Shown here in pieces: positions 23,738-33,006 of a stretch of 64,000 bases of DNA (its first letter is position 1; each line of letters begins with the position of its first letter). Position numbers and translations under genes: made by a program. The notes beneath the pieces were generated by a model that made no database searches, was not told the DNA's origin, and worked only from the letters and a program-made list of their open reading frames with translations. The stretch is from the NCBI RefSeq assembly GCF_043290135.1, contig NC_134710.1, positions 3,025,821-3,089,820 on the forward strand. The letters are read 5' to 3'. Source of the DNA: Rhipicephalus microplus (taxonomy: Eukaryota; Arthropoda; Arachnida; Ixodida; Ixodidae).

Positions 23738-23791
23738 TGGGCTCGACACCGCTGGAAGGATGCCATGCTTACGGCCTTTGCTGTTTCAGGT
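23738..23791 (+). repeat. 54-bp direct repeat, copy 2
   Basis: Second copy of the repeat at 23321-23374; the sequences diverge immediately after GGT. The spacing suggests a duplicated 5' unit of the LINE, or two alternative exon starts. Confidence 0.95.
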
Positions 23792-23918
23792 TGGTTACTT
23801 AAATAATGGTTCTTGCATAAGAAGTAGCAACCGTTGCTTCCTTGCGGTGTCGTGCCCACCTGAACTTAGGAGTGTTTTGAAGCGATTATTATCTTGCATG
23901 TATGTATGTGGTGTCATG

Positions 23919-23969
23919 CGTGAACTTTTATTAATCCTGGCCGGTGATGTGGAATCAAATCCCGGTCCT
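23919..23969 (+). other. 2A ribosome-skipping motif in LINE ORF1
   Basis: The in-frame peptide ends LLLILAGDVESNPGP, matching the 2A consensus D-V/I-E-x-N-P-G-P with the usual hydrophobic run before it. In known 2As the ribosome fails to join the final Gly (codon 23964-23966) and Pro (codon 23967-23969), so translation yields two peptides. Here it would release a leader from the ORF1 protein. The match is exact across the invariant core. Confidence 0.9.
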
Positions 23970-24839
23970 ATGAATAAGACGGAGGCCGACGCATTCGCTC
24001 TAGCCCTTACTGAAATACGCGATCTGAAGGAAAGTTAGGAAGCTTTGCTCTCAAAACATGCTACCACCGAGATTGAAATTAAACAGCTAAAGCGCGAAGT
24101 AGAAACGCTTGAAAAAGCCAACGCTGTTCGAATTGCTGATGGGGCTGGTGCGGATGCTGACGCCCTTCGTGCCATGTCGGACAAAATGAAAGCAGCAGAC
24201 AGCGAAATTAAAAGTTTGAGTACCAAGGTGAATTCTCTAGAAGAAATCACCGCTACTCGGTCTGTGACCGCCCCTTCTGGCTCTGTTGACGCTTTGCGCG
24301 ATGTGACGAACCAACTGTCAAAAATCACGAATAGGTGCGATGATGCAGAAAATAGGTCACGTCGGTCTAACCTTCTATTTTTCGGCATTGAAGATGACCC
24401 CAATGAGAAATGGGCAGTCTCAGAAGATAAGATAGCGAAGTTTTGTTCAGATCACCTAGGCCCTTCCATATCTAGTCCACAATCAGAGCGCGTGCACAGG
24501 CTGGGCAGATTTAACACAGATAGACGAAGGCCAATTATTGTCAAGTTCACATTTTTTAAGGACAAAGAGCAAATTTTGTCAAATTCAAGCTTAAGGGAAC
24601 TAATTTTTACATACGCGAAGATTTTTTCATGAAAACGCGACAAGCTCGCCAAAAACTTCTGGAATACGCAAAGGCTCAAAACAAACGCTTTAAGCTATCC
24701 GTTGATAAACTTCGTATTGACAATAACACCTACGTTTTCAATCACTCTAGCAACATAGTTGTGCTGTCTACGAGATAGCTAGAGGCTAACACGAGCACGC
24801 GTAAGCGGGTTCAGTTTAAGTCACCATCTTTATCTGTGT

Positions 24840-25590
24840 CTTTTACTAACATTCGAAGCCTACTTCCCAAGAGGGGAGTTGAGTTCTTACTTAGATGATA
24901 GTGATGCCGACATATTAATACTCACGGAGACTTGGCTCTATCCTGACGTAACCAACGAGGAACTGTTCCCAGATAAACACAACTATAACATATATCGACG
25001 TGACCGTGTCGATAGAAGAGGAGGAGGCGTCGTAATAGCAGTAAAAAAGACAGTGTCATCAGTTCCCCTTGATACTAACCCCTCTACAGAGATAACATGG
25101 ACAGCATGCGTTACAACTTATGCAAAAATACTTATAGGAGCATGTTATCGTCCATCGGATGCCCATTCCTCTTTCCCCAAAGATCTACGTGACAACATAG
25201 AACGAGCTACGCAACTCTATTCAGCTGACATTATATACCTTTTTGGCGATTTCAACTACCCGCTCATTGATTGGTCTACCATGACTACCAAATGTCACGC
25301 CTCATCAAATTTTCTCGAAGTAACCCTTGATTACAACTTATCACAAGTTGTTCACCAATGCGCCCGTGGTACTAACATACTTGACCTTGTTTTCACTAAT
25401 GCACCAGAAACCACTGAAGCGATTTCTTACATAGAAGGATTTAGCGACCACAAGCTCCTTAACTTCCAAATCAACCTACCTGTAACTTTCACAGGCTCAG
25501 TGAGAAAAACAATCCGGGATTATAACCGTGCTAATTTTCATCAATTCAGGATGGAGCTAGAAGATTTTTATCAGGAACTTTTTTTGCCGT
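24840..25590 (+). pseudogene. LINE ORF2, APE-type endonuclease
   Basis: It begins with SVSFTNIRSLLPKR near 24834, then after a one-base frameshift near 24880 the frame 24879-25604 continues. Endonuclease landmarks are all present: TNIRSL, ILILTETWL, YRRDRVDRRGGGVVIA, YLFGDFNYPLIDW, ILDLVFTN and GFSDHKLL. They supply the catalytic Asn, Glu, Asp/Asn and Ser-Asp-His positions. The frame is interrupted at 25604 by a SINE. The enzyme nicks target DNA for target-primed reverse transcription. Confidence 0.85.
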
Positions 25591-25828
25591 CGTTTGCCTC
25601 TTAGGTACTCGGCTGCTGACCCGCAGGTCGCGGGTTCAAATCCCGGCTGCGGCGGCTGCATTTCCGATGGAGGCGGAAATGTCGTAGGCCCGTGTACTCA
25701 GATTTGGGTGCACGTTAAAGAACCCCAGGTGGTCAAAATTTCCGGAGCCCTCCACTACGGCGTCTCTCATAATCATATGGTGGTTTTGGGACGTTAAACC
25801 CCACAAATCAATCAATCGTTCGCCTCTT
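25591..25828 (+). mobile_element. tRNA-headed SINE, copy 1, with target duplication
   Basis: The SINE body is 25604-25815. It starts inside the tRNA-like head (TACTCGGCTGCTGACCC), carries a box B GGTTCAAATCC, a GGAGGCGGAAATG core and an AATCAATCAA tail. It is flanked by TCGTTTGCCTCTT (25591-25603) and TCGTTCGCCTCTT (25816-25828), a 13-bp duplication with one change. The head is 5'-truncated compared with the copies at 46678 and 48470. Confidence 0.92.
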
Positions 25829-28031
25829 GAACCGTGAACGAAAACTAGATTCTTTTTAAAGAAAAAATATTAGAGTTAGTTGACCTGCTTGTGCCGCTGA
25901 TCTCTGCTTCTAACGATAAAACTAACCCTTGGTTTACTAAACATCTTCGAACATTACGAAATAAAAAGAAACGTTTCTATGATACCGCAAAACGCATTGG
26001 CTCTGTGTCCTACAGGGATAAATACAAGGTCTCGGGTTCGAATTCCGGCTGCGGCGGCTGCATTTCCGGTGGAGGCGGAAATGTTGTAGGCCCGTGTGCT
26101 CAGATTTGGGTGCACGTTAAAGAACCCCAGGTGGTCTAAATTTCCGGAGCCCTCCACTATGGCGTCTCTCATAATCATATAGTGGTTTTGGGACGTTAAA
26201 CCCTACATATCAATCAATTAAATACAAGGTCTGCTTACAAGACTATTGTAAAGCCTTGGACACAGCTAAGAAGAAATATTATTCGCAGGACTTGCCGTCA
26301 CTTCTCAAAAATAACCCCAAAAAGTTCTGGCAAATAATTTCACCCTATAACAAGTCTTTTAATCATATTACAATACACGATAGTCAACTAACGCCGCTTT
26401 CGGATGAAGCTTCCGCTATTGCTTTCAATGAGTACTTCGCGTCTGTTTTTACACAGGAAGATTGTTCCAATGTGCCATTTGTTGCAGATCACCCTTTCGC
26501 TTTAATGGCCCCAATCATTGTCACTGCCGAAGGTATAGCCCAACTCATCACGAATCTTAAGGTTTCTACTTCATCAGGTATTGATAACATTAACTCTAAA
26601 ATACTGAAGAACACCACAGATATTTCCAGCCGCTTCCTCTGTCTCCTATTTAACCAGTCGCTATCATCAGGCGAACTGCCCAAGGATTGGAAGATTGGTA
26701 AGGTGATTCCCGTATTTAAGTCCGGTGACAGGCACTCGCCCCGTAATTATCGACCCATTTCACTTACATGCATCTCTTGCAAACTACTGAAACATATCGT
26801 GGCTTCTCATATCTACGATCACCTCGAATCACACAACTTCTTCTTCTCCCATCAGCATGGCTTTAGAAAAGGCTACTCATGTGATACACAGTTATTCGAA
26901 TTCACGACTGACCTTCACTTTAATATGAACGCTAACGAACAAACTGATTGCCTCTTCCTTGATTTCGCCAAGGCATTCGATACTGTCCCTCATTGTTGTT
27001 TAATGTCTAAATTGGCCGCACTCCGTATTGATTCATTAATCCTGTCTTGGCTACGAAGTTTCCTCTCTTCGCGTCAGCAACTTACGGTGATCAACGACAT
27101 TTCATCTAACCTTTGCGACGTCACATCCGGTGTTCCCCAAGGCGGTGTAATAGGTCCATTACTTTTTGTAATATACATTAATGATTTGCTCGATAACCTT
27201 TCATCCACAGTTAGGTTGTTCGCTGACGATTGCGCCATATACCGCAACATTAAATATTTTAATGATCATTCCGCTCTCCAAAATGACCTTGACCTAACCT
27301 TCCGGTGGTGCGAAACTTGGCAGATGTCCCTTAACACCTCTAAATGCAAGTTAATCTCGTTCACTCGAAAGCACAACAATTCTGCATTTCACTATAAGAT
27401 TAATAACGCCGTTGTGTCAGCCACGCCATCTTACAAATATTTAGGCGTTCACCTTACATAGGATCTATCCTGGACTACGCATATAGCAGCTGTCTCATCG
27501 AAAGCATCTCAATCTCTCGGATATCTCCGCAGAAACTTGCGCAACGCTCCTTCTAACGTACGCGCATTATCATATATTACTTATGTTCGCCCACAGCTAG
27601 AGTATGCATCATCCACATGGTCACCATATCAAGATTACTTGGTACGTATGTTGGAAGCCGTCCAGAATAGGGCAGCGAGATTCATCTCTGGAAACTACGA
27701 CTATCATTCAAGTATTACCCTAATAAAACAAGACCTTGCATTTCAGTCACTAGAAATACGCCGCAACATTGCTCTTTTATGTCTGTTTCATAGGTACATC
27801 TATAGCAACGAAATTCACTGTTTGCCACTTTATTCTCCTGCGCGCACTTCCCAGCGCATTCACGATGCCCGTAGTTTTATGCGCATTCATGGTCACACGC
27901 AGGCATTTAACTTATCATCACTACCTCGAGTCATTGCATATTGGAACGGCCTTCCGGGTCATGTTGTATCCATTTGTAACCGTGAAATTTTTCGTGACAA
28001 CCTGATTTTGTTGCACTCTAGCATTGTATAA
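25829..28031 (+). pseudogene. LINE ORF2, reverse transcriptase and C-terminal domain
   Basis: After the first SINE the frame resumes with LVPLISASNDKTNPWFTKHL, is interrupted by the second SINE, and continues in 26256-27461. RT blocks are clear: VIPVFKSGDRHSPRNYRPIS, HGFRKGYSCDTQLFEF, CLFLDFAKAFDTVPH, SGVPQGGVIGPLLFVIYIND and RLFADDCAIYRN, with both catalytic aspartates kept. KYLGVHLT is followed by TAG (27459-27461), and the frame goes on to 28031 with RPQLEYASSTWSPY, AVQNRAARFI and VIAYWNGLPGHV, the usual CR1/Jockey C-terminal domain. Apart from the SINEs and one stop this is a well-preserved RT. Confidence 0.88.
26019..26232 (+). mobile_element. tRNA-headed SINE, copy 2, with target duplication
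   Basis: The same family as the copy at 25604, body 26033-26218, even more 5'-truncated and beginning CGGGTTCGAATTCC at box B. It is flanked by TAAATACAAGGTCT at 26019-26032 and 26219-26232, identical by eye. It sits in the linker between endonuclease and RT of the same LINE. Confidence 0.92.
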
Positions 28032-28082
28032 CGCTGTTGCACCTTGATTTTTGTAATCTTTTATATATGTATATATTTTTAG

Positions 28083-28708
28083 ATGCGGAGCATCTTATAC
28101 TCGCGCCTTGTAGTGCGCCGTCCGCACCGCTTCTCGAACATTCGACAGCTGACGCGCGCGCATGCGCCGTCGCGCCGTCGCCCACTCTTCCACCATCTGT
28201 GCATCCCTTCCTCCTCTACACACCGCGCGCGCTTCACTCCTCCACCATCTGTGCACCCTTCCTCCTCTACACACCGCGTTCGACATCTACAATTCTCCTG
28301 ATTCTCCAGTGGACGCGCATGTGGCGTCGCGCTTCGAGAACATTCAACAGCTGACAGTGCATGCACCGTCGTGCTGTATATATACTCAAGGTCGGCGCTC
28401 GCTCGCTCAGTTGCCGCTCGTCGGTTGGTTTGTACGGCGCGTCGACGTCCAAGGTCACGGTGAAATGAATTCCAACGAATCCACAAACACAATGATCGAC
28501 GTCCCTTCGACCAGCGCCGCCCTTTCGCATACGTGTGTACGTGTTCACTCATTTAACACCCCCTCCTACAACCACGTTAACCAATTTAGCCATCGACCCA
28601 AGTAAGTCGCAATTTAACACCCCATTTCACAACCACGTTAACCAATTTAGCCATCGACCCAAGTAAGTCGCACTTTAACACCCCGTTAACCAATTATATG
28701 CTCCGCAT
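28083..28708. mobile_element. Short element with 11-bp terminal inverted repeats and internal tandem repeats
   Basis: Ends are ATGCGGAGCAT (28083-28093) and its reverse complement ATGCTCCGCAT (28698-28708). Inside are two tandem units around 28190-28280 (CACCATCTGTGCA, then a CTTCCTCCTCTACACACCGCG run in each). A second tandem set at 28553-28692 is built from CCACGTTAACCAATTTAGCC and CATCGACCCAAGTAAGTCGC. No transposase frame. No clear target duplication. The flanks read as LINE 3' untranslated sequence, so it was probably inserted there. A related end is at about 60957. Confidence 0.55.
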
Positions 28709-28855
28709 CCTCCTCAGTGTTTCCCCGAGGGAAGCTGCGGGCAATTTTTTTCGTCTGCTTTTCTCCTTTATTGTTAGTTCGTTTGTATACTGATGCCCCC
28801 CTTACTCAACGCCCTTCAGTGGGCCTGTAAGGTATTTTGAATAAATAAATAAAAG
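28709..28855 (+). other. 3' tail of the CR1-like LINE
   Basis: The stretch ends TTTTGAATAAATAAATAAA and combines an AATAAA signal with the tandem tail. It marks the end of the element. Confidence 0.6.
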
Positions 28856-28859
28856 TGTA

Positions 28860-30440
28860 TATGGCGCGACGATAACAGACAGAGGGTGCACACTCAAGGA
28901 GCATAACTTCTGCTTACATTGAGCGTCATACCACCGTACACTTGAAATATACCACACCAACACGCCCTGTATATTCTTCTTGCAACAAAATCTGAGCACA
29001 CTGTTACTGCGTTTCGCTCCCGTGCGTATTCACTCAGATGAGCGTATATACCCAGATCAAGCTGCAGTGCAGTGAACGGCTGCGCAAGCGCCAACCTCCG
29101 GAATCAACTGGGCATCACAAACCTATGAGGGCGTGAAGACACAGGGTCCGCAGTCCTCCTTAGAAGCGGCCACCGTGGGGGTGGCCTGGGCGCAGGCCAT
29201 GAATTTGCCGGAGTTTTCCGTATTGCTGTTACCGCCAATACACATCGCAGCTACCATCTACTGTTTACCTTTCGCAGCCGCCGCGCCCATGGCACCCCCT
29301 ACATTTAGAGTACTCGTAATATGTGTTTAATTAACAAATATAGGCTAACTGACTCGTCCAACACCTGATTAGTAATATTTTGTAGGTTTAACGTATTAGA
29401 CAACAATTATTTATACATTTATTAGCTTTGGTAATATTTTTAAAAGTTACGTCACTTCCGTGTGGTGCAGGAGTCATTTCTGCGTGGGGCTGGCTGCTTC
29501 GCCGCACGGAGCAGGAGGCGCTGCCTTTCTTTATTTCGATTGAGGAAGTGAAGTGAAAGTTTAAAATCATTGTCAAAAAGTACCAAAACGAGCGGCGCGA
29601 CGCAGTGCTTGCCATTTCACAAGGGGTCACGTAAAAAGAGTGCAGGCGCTTGTTGTTGGTGAATGCGGCACACCCTGCAATACCACTGTCCAGCGCTTAG
29701 ATTGTGCGGCATCGACAGACACAACCTTTGCTACGTTGATGCGACGCTAAAGGAGAAGAACATGTAGACGTTATTTGTCGTATAAAGCAATCCAGAAAGA
29801 TGCCCTGGTCTCTGGGGCAATAAAATAAAGTAAATGTTTTCGCTCATGAGACATCGCCCTTTTTTGTCCTTCCACAGAATCCGGGGACAATTATCATGAA
29901 ACGCATCATGATGATAATTATGACACCTCTCGGAAGTCGATGCTCGAGCTATCCAAGGAAAGAGCACCATCTCCTGTTCTGGTTTGCCTTTTACGAATTC
30001 TATTTCATTGAGCTGTGGTAATCATCAAAATATCCCTCCACTGACACGGTGATATTCAGGCCGACAGCAGGTAATGGAATTTCGTTTCATTTCGATGAAA
30101 AACATGGGCACAAATGTGCGAATGTAGCCATTCGCAAACTCACTTAATATCTTATGGACACCGCCAGTGTAGCGGAGTGTATAAAGCGTGGTGGCTTTAC
30201 TTGAGTCAATGGTGATGCGAGTATTATTTTTTAACGTTATTTCATTTCACATGATGTCAGGCGCTAATGAGAGCTCACCCATGGTGAGAGTCATGGTGAT
30301 GTCACGTGAGTCACTAGCGATCACGTCATTAGGCCTAGTGACAGTTATCACGTCATTACCCTTGCAAATACGTTTTGTTTGACATTCCTGCATCAATTGC
30401 GACTGATCCAAATCCTCTGTTGACGCTCCCTACTAATACG
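28860..30440. other. Unassigned intergenic stretch
   Basis: No supported gene. Between 30240 and 30370 several short words such as CACGTCATTA and TCACGTGAGTCAC recur, as in simple palindromic repeats. A plus frame at 29133-29330 has no recognisable motif. Confidence 0.4.
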
Positions 30441-30447
30441 AGCTTGA

Positions 30448-30690
30448 TTGAAGTGTATGTGGAGGTCTTCCTTTGACGGTTTAGCAAATACTGGAGCTCA
30501 AGTGTCCATAATGAGTGCACATTTGTGTCGCCTACTCAAAAAAGTCATCACGCCTGCTGCCACTAAGGCCCTCTGTGTCACTGATGGTAGAACTGTCGCC
30601 ATCACTGAAATGCGTACCACTCGTGTTAGCAATGCTGGCCGCTATGTTCCCATTTTATTTACGGTGCTCAAAAACTGCCCTCACGACCTA
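30448..30690 (+). pseudogene. pol: Protease of Ty3 element E, NTG active site
   Basis: The frame reads GLANTGAQVSIMSAHLCRLL and NCPHDLI near its end. The active-site Asp of D-T-G-A is Asn. The sequence departs from pol at about 30700, where the insertion begins. Confidence 0.7.
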
Positions 30691-30699
30691 ATTGAAGTG

Positions 30700-30814
30700 G
30701 ATGATGGGGCCAGTTGGTGATACATGGTCTAAGAGTACTACGCGGTAGAAAACACGAACGGGAAAAAGACAAGGACAAGCGCAGACTATTTACTGAAGGT
30801 TTATTCACCCTGCA

Positions 30815-30890
<76 letters not shown>

Positions 30891-30928
30891 ACCAGGGAAA
30901 ATTAGAAGAAAGGAAGGAAAGTCTTAAT
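30700..30928. mobile_element. Small insertion in element E containing (AT)n
   Basis: The pol reading breaks at about 30700 and resumes at about 30930 with GMDLLSTRSALIDCATG. The insert contains GGGAAAAAGACAAGGACAAG, a word common in tick repeats in my memory, and an (AT)n array at 30819-30888. Ends and target duplication were not resolved. Confidence 0.5.
30819..30888. repeat. (AT)n microsatellite
   Basis: About 70 bp of pure AT dinucleotides inside the insertion in element E. Confidence 0.97.
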
Positions 30929-30929
30929 C

Positions 30930-31981
30930 TTTGGTATGGACTTGTTATCGACGCGTTCTGCCCTGATAGACTGTGCCACCGGTACTCTCTGCCTAGAACT
31001 TCGTCTGCAGTCTAGTCTGGAGCACCCGAACAGCCTCTGCGCCACTGTCTTCTTCCGGCTACCACCTAAAGCTCTCATATGCTTGAAAGAACCTACCCCG
31101 TGCTTGACGGTGATTATATGGAACAGCCCTCACTCGTAATGCCCCGAATTAACACTGCATGGTGATTCTCTTCCTTCACCACCAACGATACCGGGCATCT
31201 GCCACCGAGCTTAAGGTAATTCAGCAAGAAGTCACCCAGATTCAAGGCAAAAGAATTACTTAGCCCTCTTCAAACCCCTGGGCATCGCCTCTTGTGCTCG
31301 TTAGAAAGAAGCATATGACCCACTGTAGAATCACAAAAAGGACGTCTACCATTTGCCCCACATTGATAACGCTCTCGAAGGTGCGCAGTATTTTTCTTCA
31401 ATAGACCTACGTTCCGGCATTGGCAGACTGCTGTCGACAAATAAAGACCAAGATAAGACTGCATTTGCGAATCCTGATACGATTTCTAGATTTTGCCGTT
31501 TTGGCTACACAACGCCCAAGCCACGATCGTGCGCATGATGGACGCTCCACTACAAAGGTTGAAATGGTCGGCATGCCTTTGTTATCTGGCTGATGTCTTT
31601 GTATATTCGCCATCATTTGAGACTAATCTTCAGCATCTGTCAGCTACTCTCTACACCTGCCGGACTGCTGGCTTTCAATTAAGCTCGTCGAAGTGTCGCT
31701 TCAGACGCCGGCAGTTACAATGTTGGGCCACCTTATCGACGCATCAGGTGTCCAGCCGGAGCCGGAGAAAATTCGTGCAGTAACGAGTTTTCCCGCACCC
31801 CAGCCAGTCAAAGACGTCCGCAGTGTTGTAGGACTTTGTTCTTGTTTTAGGTTCGTGAAAGATTTCGCAGCCATCACTCGACCCCTCACTGATCTTCTGG
31901 AAAAAGACGTGTCATTTACGTGGGGTACCGCTCGAGCTGCCGCTTTTACTCACCTCATCGCACTCCTGACGACTCCACCTA
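30930..31981 (+). pseudogene. pol: Reverse transcriptase of Ty3 element E, YLAD motif
   Basis: Pieces in several frames: ALIDCATGTLCLEL, PSSNPWASPLVLVRKK, IDNALEGAQYFSSIDLRSG, then ACLCYLADVFVYS (31583-31594). In that box Ala replaces the first catalytic Asp. The thumb and connection read LGHLIDASGVQPEPEKIRAV and TRPLTDLLEKDVSFTWG. The segment is cut at about 31981 by the LINE insertion. Confidence 0.8.
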
Positions 31982-33006
31982 TTTATTTATTTATTTAAGA
32001 CATACTGCAGTCCGAAGACCAAGCAGGTGGGCAGGGATTAATTACATAGAAAGCATCAATCCATACATAGAAAGCATCAATGGTAAATTACATAGAAAGC
32101 ATCAATGGTAAATTGGTACACAATTCTGAAAACAGTCCAACAAGTGTGAAAAAAAAGCAGTACACAAAGAAACATAGCGGCACAGTGAATGTTTAAAATA
32201 TTGCAGAAAGTACACCCTTTTCAAAATCCGACACATCACGCACCGAAAACACATCAACAGGCAATCTATTCCACTGCTCGATTGTGCGGGGAAAGAAGGA
32301 GAGCTTAAAAAGATTAGTGCGTGCAAAAATTGGAGTTAGATTGGGCTCATGGGTGCTTCGAGTTGAACGAGATAAGCGGGGCTGAATATAAAGTCCTGGA
32401 TTAATATTGAATTGTTTGGAATTAAGCAAAAACAGAAATCTTAGACGCGCAACCTGCCTCCTGTGTTCCAGGGTCATTATATTGTTGTTTTCCATGAGAA
32501 GCGATGGAGAAGCTCGGCTATGATAGCTGTTAAGATGAACCGGACTGCCTTTCTTTGAAACATTTCTTATTTGTGAATGTCTTTTTTAAGGAATGGGTCC
32601 CATTCTGCGCTTGCGTACTCGAGTTGCGGCCTAACAATGGAATTATAAGCTAGCAATTTAACACGTGGAGGAGCGGCTTTTAGTTTGTGCCTGAGGAACC
32701 CGAGTTTTCTAAAGGCCGATGCGCAAATTTTGTTAATGTGGCTGGACCAAGTTAGTCGGCTTGTTATAGTAACTCCTAAATATTTATATTCGTCTACTTG
32801 TTTCAGCGTGTGGTTATTGAGCCTGTAGGAGGACGTGAATGCATTTTTTGTTAGTTACCTGGAGCAATACAGATTTGTCACAGTTCAGTTCCATGGAGCA
32901 TTTTTCACACCAATCAGAGACAGCATCAAGGTTACATTGCAAGTTACTTTGGTCACTTGAGGATGAAATTAGTTTAAAGAGTACACAGTTTTAAGAGTAC
33001 ATATTG
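31982..33006 (-). mobile_element. 5'-truncated CR1-like LINE inside element E
   Basis: Minus strand. The tail (TTATTTATTTATTTA on plus, 31981-31997) is the tandem-repeat 3' end. The 3' untranslated region contains three tandem ACATAGAAAGCATCAAT units at 32044-32106. The coding part reads KYLGVTITSRLTWSSHINKI, RPQLEYASAEWDP and, at 32495-32193, RQVARLRFLFLLN and FFPRTIEQWNRLPVDV. The start of the copy lies near 33006, before the RT core. The Ty3 peptide is continuous across the insertion: TTPPI on the left and LAPFHPSAPTEVRTDA on the right. Confidence 0.85.

Larger units (their letters stand above)
23343..24779 (+). pseudogene. LINE ORF1: 2A motif, coiled coil and RNA-binding-like domain
   Basis: Frame 23343-24038 ends in TAG (24036-24038), and the same frame continues from 24039 to 24632. 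The 2A motif (23919-23969) separates a leader peptide from the ORF1 protein proper, which then begins PMNKTEADAFALALTEI. A long coiled coil (EIKQLKREVETLEKA and the heptads after it) leads to RSRRSNLLFFGIEDDP and ERVHRLGRF...RPIIVKFTFFKDK, the pattern of LINE ORF1 RNA-binding domains. A one-base frameshift near 24600-24625 precedes the C-terminus, whose stop is near 24777. ORF1 would bind the element RNA. It is broken by one stop and one frameshift. Confidence 0.75.
23321..28855 (+). mobile_element. CR1-like LINE, near full length, with 2A motif and nested insertions
   Basis: From left to right: a 5' region with a 54-bp direct repeat, ORF1 with a 2A motif, coiled coil and RNA-binding-like domain, ORF2 with APE endonuclease and RT, a TIR element in the 3' region, and a tail ending TTTTGAATAAATAAATAAA (about 28834-28852). 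Short tandem repeats at the tail instead of long poly(A) suit the CR1/L2 group. Two SINEs sit in ORF2. With the nested insertions removed the copy is close to full length. A few frameshifts and stops separate it from a working element. Confidence 0.8.

Noticed and set aside
29133..29330. Plus frame with hydrophobic C-terminal part
   Set aside because: No family motif, poor coding look and no splice or polyadenylation support.
32044..32106. CRISPR-like regular repeats (ACATAGAAAGCATCAAT units)
   Set aside because: They are short tandem units in a LINE 3' UTR of a eukaryote, without unique spacers.
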